Both the position numbers and the translations under genes were made by a program. This document shows, piece after piece, positions 12,169 to 24,973 of a DNA stretch of 64,000 bases; the first letter of the stretch is position 1, and each line of letters starts with the position of its first letter. The notes beneath the pieces were generated by a model. It had not been told where the DNA came from, did no database searches, and saw only the letters and a program-made list of their open reading frames with translations. This DNA is from Flammula alnicola (Eukaryota; Basidiomycota; Agaricomycetes; Agaricales; Strophariaceae), in assembly GCA_015499995.1 (NCBI GenBank), contig JADNRV010000146.1:1-64000 (forward strand), read 5' to 3'.

Positions 12169-13795
12169 GCAGCGCAAATGCACAGAGCTGCCCGTTGGGA
12201 TAGAAGGGCGACTGCTGGAGTCTCTATGACATACAATGAGTGATATAATTTCTGGGAGCTCGAGACATCGATCTCCTTTCCGTAAGAATGGAGTGCGTGG
12301 TCACTGGTGGTCCACTGGTGGAACTCTGTCACATCGATCGCTCGAGACGAGACGGTTTGGCCAAGGGAGATGCGAAAGCTCTCTATGTACAATATTTTGA
12401 GACGTCTTCGAATGTACATCTCAGTCTCGATAACTCTTGACAACCAACATATGTCAGATAATGTCAGGGAATCCAACAAATAACTCGTGACTTCCACTTC
12501 AAGTTCCGGTCTGAGATACTTATCTTGAAAGAAATTGGGAGTGCCTGGGATGCGATAAAGCGCGAATTCACATGCGAGTGAAGCAAAGCTGCCGTATAAA
12601 AGAATAGAACAGAACAGAACAGGACTCACGGGCGTGAGCCTGATCAGGACAGCTCGGAAAATTGGATCGCCTTGGCATCGCCGGCAAACAAGTAGAATTC
12701 ACAACGGCCTCTAACGGGCTATATCAATGGGACTTGTTCATACTGGCATGAAAGAAATCGTAACGATTAACCGAAGGCACTCGACGCTATTCTATGACTT
12801 TTTTTTTGTTCTCCATGCTACACAAGTCTGAGACATAAGAAAACGCGAGCGACAGGCCAACGACTGATCGGAAACTGTCTGATCCGTGTGGAGAATATCC
12901 GGGAATACTCCGAGTCTAAAATGTTTAAACGCCCGTGAGAATTCGCTGAAATTACTGGTCCCATTGCGACGACTTGCAACTCACGGATCTTTTCCATATT
13001 CCTCTTGTCCAGAGCTTGTCTAAACCCTCTTCAAAGGGGACATGACTTATATTCGCGTTTGAATTTGGAGCTGTATCTTATTGTAGGGCAATTTTTACTC
13101 TATACTGTTCTATAACACTGACTGAGAGCGCAAAACAGCGTTTCGATTGAAAGCCGACGCAACATAGGCGACCATGTGCACAGCTGTGCACAGGGCCTTT
13201 CCTCATACTTATGCTACCACTTTCTGAATTGGCAATGTACATTCAATATCAATCTGGAATTCAGCCGCCCTGCGACCGCTTGAAAACTCGTCTCGATCTT
13301 GGACGATCTGCGGCGACATTTTTTGTTTTTGTTTGCAAACGTGCAAGAGTCAGGAAAGATCGCGGAGGATGGTAACCAGGATAAATATTTCTTCCTGAAA
13401 ACTGCAATCCCAGCTTGGATTTTCCCGGAAACCCAGTCCAGATACTTACCCCCGCCTCGCCTGGTGGTTTCTGCTTTTACTTGCTCCTTGTATTCTAAAA
13501 TTTCTATACCATGTCGACAGCAGGAGTCTCGTTCAGATGAACTCGATGTTTTGCGGTTGGGTGTAATACTGATACCGGCCTTTATTGATATGTGCTTCGT
13601 CGCATCTTGTTCTATAGTCTGAACTTTATATATGTCCTCATAGCGTTCGATATCACCCTTATTGGTTCTTTATCGACTCGTCATTTCAAGGAAGGGTTTC
13701 AGCGCTCCTGTCTGATCAAGAAGCCCTGTACTTACGAGAGGTTTGTTTCTGATTCTTCAATAAACTTATATATTCATTTGGAATAAACAAAAATG
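12169..13795. other. Intergenic; cyclin promoter and sequence upstream of the tRNA
   Basis: A 154-codon minus-strand open stretch (12165-12629) overlaps the cyclin start. It begins with GTG, lacks any domain and was not accepted. The rest shows nothing I can support. Confidence 0.45.
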
Positions 13796-13867
13796 AGCAG
13801 CATGGCGCAGTGGCAGCGCGCGGGGCCCATAACCCCGAGGTCACTCGATCGAAACGAGTTGCTGCTA
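13796..13867 (+). tRNA. Initiator tRNA-Met (CAU)
   Basis: A complete 72-nt cloverleaf without intron. The acceptor stem AGCAGCA pairs perfectly with TGCTGCT (13860-13866), followed by discriminator A. The D arm is GCGC/GCGC, and the anticodon arm CGGGG-CCCATAA-CCCCG carries CAT. The T arm is ACTCG-ATCGAAA-CGAGT. The A1:T72 pair, the run of G:C pairs below the anticodon loop and the ATCGAAA T loop (instead of TTCGAAT) identify the eukaryotic initiator, not the elongator. Confidence 0.96.
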
Positions 13868-16196
13868 TGATAAAGAAATAATATTCGTCATTATGCTTTT
13901 GCTGCATGATCTTCTTCGTTCATAATCTCATTGGTTGACTTCAGGGATAGATTGGATCATTGGATGCATCATCGCACATCTCTGAAGACTGAGAGCTCTT
14001 TGCGAGCACGGGCGCGGGGCGAGCGAGTTGCCGAACGCCTTCAAAACAAACAAGGACGAAATTGACGAACGTGGACTACCGGTTGGAATTTGCAATTTTG
14101 GCTCGAAACCTGCAACTTGGAATATGCCAGCCACCTCACTGTAAGGCTCTCTTCATGTTTATGGCCTTGCGGTTTGACGCTTTCTCCCAGAAAATCGAGC
14201 AACGATCTTCCATAAAGTATTTCTGAGCCTCGTTTTGAAGATCTTTGACTGGCATGCATCAGGACAGAGAGTCCGAGTCGCAAGTTCGAATATTCATGCT
14301 TGCAAAGTCGGAGAGCGATCCCTTCGCTAGAACTCTGGATTCTGGAAACAGTGGAATCTGGATTGACGACAGGCCTGGCCCGAGTGCTCCCCCGGTGACG
14401 CCTCTGTATTCACGTAATTAGCCCCAGTGCCGACGATCATAGAGGCAACGAAAGCATATACTGGACAGCCTGCGCCTCTGGATCTTCCTTTGGACCCGGA
14501 TTTCTCGAAGACTGATTGGAGTGCGGAGTACACCCTAGGGTCGGAAGACACTTGGCTCGTCTATCCAGAATCTTTCCCCTTGCACACCTTAGAAGAATAC
14601 CATTATTCGAGCACTCCATTGCAAAGCTCCATCTACGAGTTACCCACAGCGTTCAATTCCTTGTGCGAAAGGATTCCGCGTCTCCTCTACCGTCCCGGTC
14701 TTCGTCTTATCCATTTAACAACGATCTCTTCCTTTTTTGAGTATAGGAAACTCTCGTGTTCCATCTACCACAAATGAACGTCTTCCATCCTCTGTTGAAC
14801 AGGATACCTCGCGCTATATTTTATTATTCAACTTTCAACTGAACACCAGCTACTGATGGCATCCTTTCAAGCATCAAATGCCCTTGGTACACCATGCTGT
14901 GCTCTCTGGGACACCCTTCATGGTGGAAGCCCAAGCAGAATGGAGGATCTCGAGGCTGGACGCTTTCGGATGCTTGATACTAGTGAAAATGCCCCATGTC
15001 ATTCGGATTCGCAAAACTCTGGCTCTTCGGCAGGGCTTCAACAGTAGGCTTTCATGACATCCTCTTCCTGGTCAGGTTTCTGTCTGAATACGATTACCAG
15101 TGCCGTTCAACCGTTTCCATCCAATGCGTCGAGACTCTAGGATTTTTCAGCTTGGCGTCACTGCTGGAGACGTTTCAATAAATGCCTCATTTAGTAAAAC
15201 CGTACAACGTGGTATGCTAGCGTTGTGGCCCTTCGTTTCTTGTCACTGTCCTATCATCCTGCTTTTGTCGTAGCACAAAGTCGCGAATAAAGCTTGTATG
15301 TAGGTAGATGAGGAATCGCATGAATTTATTTGCTATAATTATGGGACTCCGGAGAGACGAGGCTTTGGTGGCTGTGCACCACGATGCACTCTTTTGCCAC
15401 CATCACCGTCGGTGACGGGCAGCTTGAAAGCGACAGAAACCTTCAAGATGGACACAGCGCACTCTTTCTTCCGTAACACCCTCGCCGCTCACGATTTACC
15501 TCCAGGATTAAGCATTGCCGTCAGCACAGTACGGCGGTAAGTACATTCCAGACTTCGGCGGCCTTCAAGCCTGCCGCGAAAGCGTGTGTCCAACGAGGCG
15601 TTTTATGTACGTTCTCGCAGCAGGGCTATGAGATTGGAGACTCATTTCGCGCCATTTCACGGCCACAGATGTGTTCTGAGGCAACGTGTTTGTCGTCATA
15701 TCACTGCCGAGCACAATCGAGGTGCCTCGTGGCTGAGGCTTGTGATCTATCTCCCTACTGTCAAGCCTTGTCTAATCTCCTTTGAGGTGAGAGCAGACTC
15801 TTTCAAGCCAGATCAAACCCGGACTTATGTTTCGAAACCTCGAGTAGAACTCAGTGGCAGGCTTGACAAGTATCAGATTGGCAGGGTGGACGCGCCGGAC
15901 AACGTGTTGGCCTGCCAAGGTGGCGATCCGAGCACTTACGCGCGATAATCACGACCCTTGGAATACGCATTCACACCTAAGTTCGGTATCGTGCATCACC
16001 CACCATGCCTCGACGCAACCTCCTGGCATCTCATTGATAATGCCTTAAGCTTCTTTTCCATGTCTTCGCATCCTCACCCTACCCACCAACACACTTGGTC
16101 TTCATTGCACTCATCGGAACACGAGCCTTCGACATCCTATACGACTTCATCCTCTCTATCTATTATATTCCTCACCACCGTAGACCGTAGACAACA
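13868..16196. other. Intergenic; WW-protein promoter at right end
   Basis: No complete gene is supported. A possible exon (MDTAHSFFRNTLAAHDLPPG..., 15450-15537) ends in a good GGTAAGTAC donor but cannot be linked to further exons. A 117-codon open stretch at 14427-14777 lacks recognisable features. The last 250 bases before 16197 are C/T-rich, as in many fungal promoters. Confidence 0.4.
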
Positions 16197-19100
16197 ATGA
16201 GCGCAACACCCCCCGGCACGCCGAGGCCGGCCTCGAAATGGGCCTCCCGTATGGGAGCAGCCATGCGCCGTTCGTCTACCATACTCAGTATCGCGCGCCC
16301 CTCGACACCTGCCTCTGGAGAGAGAGATAGTGATTCCTCCTCTCTCAGACGAGTTTCCTCGCGTGATTCTCTGACTGCACCTACAGTCGTGACCCCTCCT
16401 CCTACTCAGCTGGTGTCCGTCCCAACCCCAATCGCCGAGAGCCCAGCTCGCGAGGCAGAGGCCACGCAGCAGGAAACAGTCGGTCCATCGCCTCTAGCTC
16501 AGCAAACCGTGGTCGCAACTCAGCCCTCTGAATCGACTATCGCTGCGTCTCCAGAACCCGTTCAGCCGGCGGTCGCCACCGAGCAAGAGCGGGCCACCAG
16601 TCCGATTGGTTATGTGCCTCCTCCCGTTATCGACTCCTCTGTTGGAAATCCTGGCGCGTTTACCGACGATCCAGAGGCGTTACCCCAGCCTGACGTCGTG
16701 AAAGACCCGTACGCAGCAAGCAACACAGGTCCTCCTCCGCCCCCTGCTGAGGAGCAAACCACGAGTTCGGCTGAATTCGTTCCTCCTCCTGTCGTGGATT
16801 CCTCCGCTGGAAATCCCGGAGCCTTCACAGAAGAGCCTGCGACGTTGCCTCAGCCTGAAGTAGTGCAAGATGCTTATGCCGCAACTAACACGGCTCCACC
16901 ACCTGCTGAGGAGCATGCGGTCGAGGAGCAAGCAGTCGAGGAGCACGTAGTCGAGGCGAAAGAGGAGCCATTCACAGTACCCCTCGAAGCACCTGTCCTC
17001 GAGCAGACCCCATCTTACTTCGACAAACCTATGGCGGAGAGCATGCTTGACTTCGATCCTACCGAACACATACCGACCGAGTTCGTCGAGGCTGCCGATG
17101 CGAATACTTCCATCGCCGCGCCCGCGCCTGTACCGGAAGTGAAGCCGCAGGAGCCGGACTACGAGCACGGTGAAGCGGCATCGTATTACCGAGGCGAACC
17201 ATCCATGCCTATCGCTGAACCGCATCAGCCAGCCGCGGATGAATATCGCGGCGAGCACCAGAGCGAACCTGCTGCACAGGAGACTCGCCAGATGCCTGCA
17301 CCTGCCTTCGGCACCACCGTCATGCCGAGCTACGACCTGCCCGAGTACATGAGTCCGGACATCTGGGGTGGTGCTTCGCACAACCAGAAGCCGCACAATG
17401 TGTGGGCGTCGTCCAGTGTGCCTCCTCATGAACAGGAAGAGCAACGCCAGTACGTTGGATCGTTGCCCATTCCGATCCCTATTCCGGTTGGAGAACCAAG
17501 TGGCAATGGACACGGTAGTCTTCACAGTCGAGCGTCGAGTTTCAAGTACGCCTTTCATTTTTCCAACCTGGTATTTTGATCAAGGTGTTCATTATATTGC
17601 TTTATATAGGATGCCGAACCCGCATCCCGAAATTACTGAAGACCCTTTCGCCGATCCTGTCCCACCGATAATCGCTATCACGCAGTCGGAAGCACCACAG
17701 ATGCCTCAGTAAGCTCTATTTCATCCTTTCTTACCTCGAAAGGACGACATTTGACGCATATATTCATAGACCTGAAGTCTCTGAGCAACATTCTCAAATT
17801 CCGATTGAAACCCATGAAGATGCTCGAGGCGCAATTGTTATGCCATTGCCCGCATTCCACGAGGTCGTACCGCCACAGTAAGATTTTGTTAATACCCAGA
17901 CTCGTTAGGCAGGCATTGACTGTCTACTTTTCCAAGGCCAATACATCAGATTCCATCGCAGCAGTCAAGTTTCGGAGGTAGCAGGATGCTGGAGACCGAG
18001 TACGTGTTTCACATGTGTACTATGTTGTTATTTTACTGAGTCGCGTATTTTAGCGAAAGGATCCCTCTCCTGGCTCGTCCGACTACTCCCAACAAGCGGC
18101 CGAACTCCTACCTTCAGCCGGCACGTGTCCCAACTCCGACGAACCAGGCCTCCGTTTCGCCGTTGGCTTCATCGTCGTGGAACCCGCATGGTGTCTCTAA
18201 TCAACCTCGCTTGCACGAGCTCGGCTGGCTGGAGTACCACCTCCCAGATGGGACAATTTACTACGTACACCCGACGAAGCGTGTTACGACTGACGTCAAC
18301 CTGCGCCTTGAACGTGTGCTGACTGCCGTGGAGGCCTGGATGGACGAGAGGCGAGATGAGACGTTGGATGTCGGCGTTGAGGCATGGTTACGGGAAGTGA
18401 AGGACGGCAAGAAGGGCGGTGCAAAGGCAGGAGGAAGAGGAGGCAAGAAGGGCGACGTGGTGATTTACTTTGAGAGATATTGGGTCGATCATCACGCACG
18501 GACGGTCGTCAAGGATGATGAGGAGGACAGGAGGGTGATTGGGTATGTACGAGGACATATCCATGGACATGGAGGACATGGCAAGGGCAAGAAGCAAGCT
18601 GGAGCCAGTGCTCCTAAGAACGAAGAAGATCGTACGTCGTGATTGTTTTTCCCTCTTTCCTTCTACTGACGAGACTCTTTGTAGAGCTGGACATGGAGTA
18701 TCGGTTCTGGTCGTTCATGGAAGCTCATCCTGCGCACACGGCCCTGCCTCACAAGTCCAAGGCTGAAGCGATGGACGTATTGACTTGGGCATGGACTGGT
18801 ATGTTTCTTGCTCTATCATTTGTTGATGACAATTAACGCGATTCCTCATAGATCGTCTCTTGCCTTCTCAACGCCCAATTCCTGCACCGTTCACTCAGGA
18901 AGAGTGTCAAGAGTTGATGGCTCTGCTCCGCTCGTTCGACAGCGGTATGTTACCTTTCATTGTGAAGACAGCATAAGCTAAGCGTGTAATTTTCTAGAAG
19001 GCCATCACGATGACCACGGCATTCGAACTCGCGTGGTTGCCCGGATCCTTCTCCGCGTCGGTAAGATAATTATCGTCAATTGACATAGCTGTCCTCTAAA

Positions 19101-19922
19101 ATGACTTCTCTTAGCACTGTGGCGCCAAACTTACTTCCGCCCTAACAAACCGTTGCCAAAAGATGTTGGCTCAGCCGCCAACGCGCTGCCTGTCCAACAT
19201 CGCCCTATCCGTCGGGCAATGTTCGATTTCCTTATCTCTTGTCTTTGCCTTGGAATTCCATACCTCTTCCTCGAGCGAGCAAGATTGTCCAGCCGCGTCG
19301 ACCAAGAGTCTGGGATGTTCCGTAGCGGAAGCCCTCTGATCGTTATTGGGGCGTGTACCTGCTTAGTGGTAAGTCTCCTCCTTCCCCCACCCCTTTCTTT
19401 TCCACCAAGTTGTAAACCGCATATACCCACCTATCTTTCATGGGAAGGCTGCGATTGTGTTGAGCGCATCTGTGACCTTCCTTGCTTTGCCAGGTCTGGA
19501 CAATGTCGCGCGGACTGCAGGCATGGTGGCGGTCATCTTTGCCGCATTCTCGATGGTTGCGACGGGGGTGGCTATCCTTAGACATAAGGCAGATATGGAA
19601 CGCCCAATATCGCATGTAGGCATTGAGGGTCTGATGGTAATCTCGGTGTGTATCGATCTTGTTTTCTCTTGTGATGCATTGACTGAATACTCTATTATGC
19701 CAGAGGCGAACAGTTGCACTTTCCCTGCCGATGGTGTTCCTCACGTACTCCCTTATCGGATTCATCACTGCCGTCGTCCTCTACACGTTCCGCGGCGCCT
19801 CTGTTGATGATCCGCACATGATCAAGAATTCGTTTGAGGACTATACTAGGTGGACCGTTGTGGGTGTCGTGGGTGTGCTTGCGGGAATAGTGACGACTTC
19901 GATGCTGGTCCTCCGACGATGA
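16197..19922 (+). CDS. WW-domain protein with C-terminal membrane region
   Basis: ATG 16197 begins a Pro/Ser/Glu-rich first exon of about 450 residues ending at 17545. It is followed by small exons (17610-17708, 17770-17877 and others) and then a WW-like domain: LGWLEYHLPDGTIYYVHP at about 18210-18270. The second WW tryptophan is not evident. A Lys/Gly-rich linker leads to a conserved globular part (LDMEYRFWSFMEAHPAH, RPIPAPFTQEECQELMALL). At least four hydrophobic segments follow from about 19200 (FDFLISCLCLGIPYLFL; AIVLSASVTFLALPGL; FLTYSLIGFITAVVLY; VGVVGVLAGIVTTSMLVL). It ends at 19922 with LRR. WW domains bind proline-rich ligands, and the hydrophobic segments imply membrane anchoring. 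The biological role is unknown. The gene is convergent with the amino-acid permease, 268 bp away. The N-terminal part contains a two-copy internal repeat. Confidence 0.8.
16597..16920 (+). repeat. In-frame duplication of about 55 residues
   Basis: Two adjacent segments of the WW protein repeat the order YVPPPVIDSS-GNPGAFTDDPEALPQPDVV-KDPYAASNT-PPPP and FVPPPVVDSS-GNPGAFTEEPATLPQPEVV-QDAYAATNT-APPP. The offset is about 165 bp. The repeated part is proline-rich and probably unstructured. Confidence 0.8.
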
Positions 19923-20190
19923 TCATTTTTCTTACCTCTGTATATACTAGGTTACATCTCCATATTCCCTCTACTCATTCGTACGATATATATCGCAAAA
20001 AGCCTTTCTCAGAGTCCCATTACCCACGGAAATTTATTTGCTTCTCGCTGCATTTACTGTAGTTTGAATGGATGTATTTGACGAAATTATTCCAACCATG
20101 GATTATCATGCGAAGCGGACTCAGCAAGCTGCAATCACTCAAGAAGGCTACAACTATTTATCCCATGCGCTACAACTGCAGTTCTACCCA

Positions 20191-22641
20191 TTAGTTTACA
20201 CGTTCCTTGATCCAGCTCCGCGCCCGAGCCCAACTTGGGCGCCCCTCAACTACTACTTTTTCTTCATGCTCCTTACGATCGCGTGCACGAACAGCATCCC
20301 CCTCCCCAGGTCCCCAAACCGCATCGGTCTCAAAATCGACTTCAGATTTGGGCACGAAATGCGCGGTTTTCAACAGGAAGAATCGCTCGTATATCGAGTA
20401 TCCGCTGTAGAGTACGACATATAGCGCTACCCCAATATAGGTCGCAACGACGTTCTACGAGAAAAGGCCATGATAAGCACCAAATATTCGGTCGCAATTC
20501 ATAGAAACCAAAAAAAGGAAACAGCTTACCCGAGGCTCAAATGGCTGCTGACGCACAGCAGCATATCCCTGTGCGATGAACATCAAGGTGCCCAAGATGA
20601 TTACGCCTATAGGCAGTAATGGGTAGAACGGCTGACGATACGGCAAATCGGCCAATGACAATCCTTGAGATTGGTACGCCTGTCGGAATCGGATGGAGAT
20701 GAAGCCAATGCTCGTCCAGACCAGGAGAGCTGAGATTCCGTTAATATTGAGGAGCCAAGTGAACACGATGCCCTCGCCCCAAATCGTGGTTAGAAAAGTC
20801 AAGAACGCGAACGCAAGGGATAGTCTGCAAAGGTGATTGACATGAATGACCTGCAAGGACCACGAGGAAACGTAAAGCTTACAGTAGTGAAGGAACTGGC
20901 ACTCCTCGACTGTTGACCCATCCAAATACACGCGGAGCATCCCCAGCTCGGGCCAGCGATAAGAGCATGCGAGAGCTGGCGTAAAAACACGAGTTTGTCG
21001 CTGATAGTACGGCAGTTAGGAGGACAGCATTAACGACATGTGCGGCTGCCCAAAATCCAGCACGGACGAAAACAACGGTGATAGGAGAGGCGACTACGTC
21101 ACTATCTGAAGAACGACCATAATTCCAATCAGCATGAGGCGAAAATAAAAGGGCAACCAAGAAGAGAGCTCACTGAAAGCTGCAGTTAAGAGGGTGTCAT
21201 CTGCATGGTTGATGCACAGCCCGATGGTCAAGATAGTAAGGATATAAAAGAGGATGATGCGAAAGAAGGTGGCTTTGATGGCACGAGGGACAGATTTGTA
21301 CGGCTTCGCGGATTCTCCAGCGGCAACGGCGACGAGCTCGATGCCACCGAAAGAGAAAAACGCGTAGACGAATGTCTGAGCGAAAGCCGCAAAGCCTCCG
21401 ATGAAAGCTTGGCCGGCGTGAAAATTAGATAAACCCTTGAACGGCAAGAAATCAATAATGACGCTCTCAGGTCAGTGAAAGACAATCGACCAGCACATAC
21501 CGGACCAGGATGGCCTTTGACCCCTCCCCAGTCGAAGATCAAGCCTACGATAATGAAGAAGACGATCATTACTACTTTGATCATAGCAAACCAGTATTCG
21601 GATTCGCCTACATACACGCCAGTCAGCGTAAGTATGGAAGCAGAAATAACACAGACGAACCATAGACTTTGACGTGTATCAACTGTAACGCGAATATAGG
21701 GACGATGATGATGAGGGCCCAATGCCACGTCTGTAAGGCTTGTGTCCAGAACTGCAGAATTACGGCTGCGGCGGTCAATTCGCTTGCTAAATTGTACGTT
21801 AACAGATATGTAGTTTCAAAGCAGATTATCGATGCCGAATGGACTTACGTATTGAGAGACTCCTGAAGAGTCATATTATTTCAGTTTTAAGTACCTCGCC
21901 AGATACATGTAAAGAATCTCGGCGTACCATTGCAACCAGTAATTCCAACCTAACAATATCGAAAATAGCCTCAGAACCCTATCAAACGAGGTACATATGA
22001 AAGGTTGATACCAAGAGTGAACCCTAAGGCTGGTGAGACGAATCGTGTTCCAAACACGGAGAACGCGCCAGATACCGGATACATTGAAGACATCTCGCCA
22101 CTGAGATGTAAATATGCATAGCCGTCATCCACTGAGTCCATTGGGATTCGACGATGCGAAAGATCACTTACAGAGTGATAACAACCGTGTAGACGAACAG
22201 CCCAACGACAAAGTAGGACAGTAAAGCACTGCCAGGACCAGCCAGAGCAACGGCCTAGCATGCGAGTTGCAAATAAATTAGGAAAGAACTTTTTTATGGC
22301 GGTAAGGAAGAAACATACAGATCCTGCACTCAAGAATATTCCTGTGCCAATTGTGCCCCCGATAGCTGTTGTTTGAATTTTCAAGATGAGCTCGCAGGGT
22401 ACCGGGACTTCAAGTACGAAAACACCCCACCAATCATCACGAGATGTCGACTCTGCATTGCACGCTGTGTTTCGTTTCCATCCTCAGCGCCTAGTCTCTT
22501 CCAAAACCCGAGTTTCTTTCCAGGGACGCCATTCGGTTTCGGAAGATCCTTCGAGTACGCTTCAGAAGTACTTTCTTCTTTGAGGATACTCGACCTGGTG
22601 GAAGGCGGCCTTTCTTGAAGTTGTAGACCCTCAGAAGTCAT
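20191..22641 (-). CDS. Amino-acid permease, YAT/APC superfamily
   Basis: ATG 22641 begins a hydrophilic N terminus (MTSEGLQLQERPPSTRSS) followed by RHLVMI. After an intron comes AIGGTIGTGIFLSAGS, the signature of TM1 in fungal amino-acid permeases. Later exons give AVALAGPGSALLSYFVVGLF, GEMSSMYPVSGAFSVFG, LTAAAVILQFWTQ, FSFGGIELVAVAAGESA (TM6 motif), NAVLLTAVLSATNSCFYAS, PVPSLLLSLAFAFLTFLTT and the last helices. The polar tail ends WIKERVN at 20191. About ten introns are present. The protein should be a 12-helix plasma-membrane proton/amino-acid symporter. This is the intact member of a pair: a 3'-truncated copy lies at 50072-51439. The gene is part of a block duplicated within the window. 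Confidence 0.9.
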
Positions 22642-23040
22642 CGCGACGTCGAAGCGTTACCAAGAAAGCAAGCCAAGATTCCTGGGAAAGAGAAGCCTTC
22701 CTCCCCATCGGCTGTCAAGATATGAATACTCGTGGCCAATGGCGAGTGAAGACGCCATTTTGTTACATATCACTAGCGGTTTGAATGGCGGATACCTGCC
22801 CACATGGCGAAGGAGAGGAGAAGATCAGTACACCCCTGGGACCTTGTCGCGACGTTGAGTCTTTGGTCCGGGCGCATGCACCAGCGGCGGTGACGGAAAA
22901 CTCCGGGCCGCCATTGGTTGATGTATGTATGCGTTACGCCTTTAGGCGCGCGCTAAATAATGCAAGTACGCAAGGCATTCGGGTGAAATTTGATGACAAA
23001 AATTAAGCATGGATCATAATAACATCATGATCCACCACGG

Positions 23041-23471
23041 CTAGATGCACCTCCTCCTCCACTGTCCCTCTAACACGGAGCCATTATTCCATCCGCCGCC
23101 GGATAGACCACTTGCGCCTCCTCCAGACCCACCGCCGCACTACAAAATATTAAGAAGAAAACGGAATGAGTTTTATGTGACACATCATAAAGGAAGGACT
23201 CACACTACCGCAACCTGATATAGCACGCTTCAAAGGAGAGAATGAACAACACCGGAAACACCGTCAGACTCTTCTTCCACAATGTATAGCACATGGACCA
23301 CTTACCGTTGCTGCAGATCTCTCGTTCGATCTGGTCTCCGCTGCGTCCGGCCTTGGGACTTCTCACTACGGCTCGTCCTGGCTCACAAACGAAAACGAAA
23401 ACCCTGTACGTATATTCCGTCTCTGCGCAAGTTAGATGGCGAGGAGAGGGAAAGATAGGTGCCACGTACAT
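23041..23471 (-). CDS. Hypothetical small Cys/Gly-rich protein
   Basis: A tentative three-exon gene. ATG 23471 (MYVAPIFPSPRHLTCAETEY) runs to EREICSN at a GGTAAGTGG donor. A tiny exon (GCGS) lies between TATATCAG and GTGAGTCC. The last exon (CGGGSGGGASGLSGGGWNNG) ends at TAG 23041. The splice phases agree, and joining the exons gives a Cys-Gly cluster. No homologous family is recognised. Most of it lies in the part of block P that is missing from the second copy. It could be a chance reading. Confidence 0.25.
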
Positions 23472-24133
23472 CGCTCATCACTATGTCTGGTGGTAATTTC
23501 AGCTTCCCATTGTGCCTCCTCTTGTGCCTCCTCTTGTGCCTCTTGTTCCTAGCATGCCATCCACGTCGTAGTCCTCTGCGTCGCCGATATCAACCAGCTT
23601 GCTTGTGAGACCCGAGTGTCCTTCTCGCCGTCGTGCTGGTGGTTGATTGATAAAGGTCAATGCATCGACAGGAAGAACGGAATGGGACTTACCCTCAGAT
23701 GCCTCTGGACGATGTCATGGATATTGCAAGAACCCGCACTCGCAGAGCTTTAGCTGATTTAGCTATCGAAGCTGGCTCGAACATCTGTTGCGTCGGAGGC
23801 CAGCTTCTTATCCTTAACCGCCACCGCTCGCGCTCCTTGCGTATCAGCGGAGAAGATGGGAAGAGGGCGAACACCGACGTAGGTCGGAGATGCGTGGTGA
23901 TTGTGGGTGAGTCAGTTGTACGCGGTGTTGGGAACAGAAAAGACCGACGAAATAGGACGGCAGCTTCGTTGCGGGAATTGCTCGTAATTTGGATTCGGGT
24001 TCAAGTGCCTCAGAAAAGGCATTGGCAAGGGAAGTGTGATGGCTAACGGCGGTGGTGATGGGACGAAGGTGCGAAAGAGCATCGCCGCGATTGTCCTATC
24101 CTCCTCCTTATCCGCGAATACTCCAAACCTTCA

Positions 24134-24973
24134 TCATCCCAGCTTTTCTCCAGATGCCGATTCGGCGCAGAGGCGTGTTTCTACGGCGGGGTAGGGCAAA
24201 CCATCGGAGGAGAGCTTCCCGAAATCGACCCTCCATGGCTCGGCTTTGGCTGCTGCCGGTGCTGTTGTCGTCTCCCAGTTCCATCTCGCTTCCTTTAATT
24301 TGATTGTCGGGATGAAATCCAATCCAAAATCGTCATCCCAAATCTCAAAGGGTTCTAAAATACGAGTTTCCAGATATCAGAATGGTATGAACAGCACCTA
24401 AGCGAACGAACACGCACTGAGAGACTTGATTAGAGGCTGCAGCAAGGGCGGCGGCGGCGAGCGGAGGGACAGGTTGGCGAATGGAATCAGGGGTGACGAT
24501 GACGACGATAATGACGTGGCGCTTGCTGCTGGGGCTGGGGCTGCCGGTGGCGCTGGTTGTGGTTAACGTTGAGGTACCAGGGAGTAGAGGTCGGTGTGAG
24601 GAAGTACAACGAGCGCATGTTTGAAGATCCTGTTGACCCTGGTGCTGCTGATGTGGTTTGGACTAGAGGCTTCATAGACATAGACGATGTAGTTGACATT
24701 GATGGATTTGCGGAGGAGGCATCGATGTCGATGACTACGACGTCTTATTTGGGGATGTGGGCATCTGCGAAAAGAAGAGCAGAGCGTTGGATTGGGCACC
24801 GTTTCTTGAGAAAAAAGAATAGAGATAAAACATGCCGGGATCGTCATCGTCGACGTCGACATCGAAACGAATACTAGGCCCGATTTTCGTTCCTCCTCCC
24901 GTTCCTCGTCCAATTCCTGCTCTTCCCGCGATGAGTACGGCGTTATCACCCTATCCGAGGGTATCACAGCCAT
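24134..24973 (-). CDS. Hypothetical gene with a paralogue at 52.1-53.0 kb (structure unresolved)
   Basis: Three minus-strand segments are open in both copies of the duplicated block. The first (about 24830-24930) contains GTKIGPSIRFDVDVD. The second (about 24563-24730) is Ser/Thr/Met-rich, with ASSANPSMSTTSSMSMKPL in one frame and NYIVYVYEASSPNHISS in another. The third, after a TATTTTAG acceptor, begins EPFEIWDD. The donor of the first segment is GC (CCG/GCATGT) here and GT (GAG/GTATGT) in the paralogue. I cannot decide the correct frame or ends, and no domain is recognised. Differences between the copies include stops in some frames, so one or both may be decaying. Confidence 0.25.

Noticed and set aside
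12165..12629. 154-codon minus-strand open stretch upstream of the cyclin gene
   Set aside because: It starts with GTG, overlaps the cyclin start and has no domain or matching splice sites.
16680..17558. 292-codon minus-strand open stretch opposite the WW gene exon 1
   Set aside because: Shadow of a GC-rich, proline-rich coding exon; Arg-rich composition and no family.
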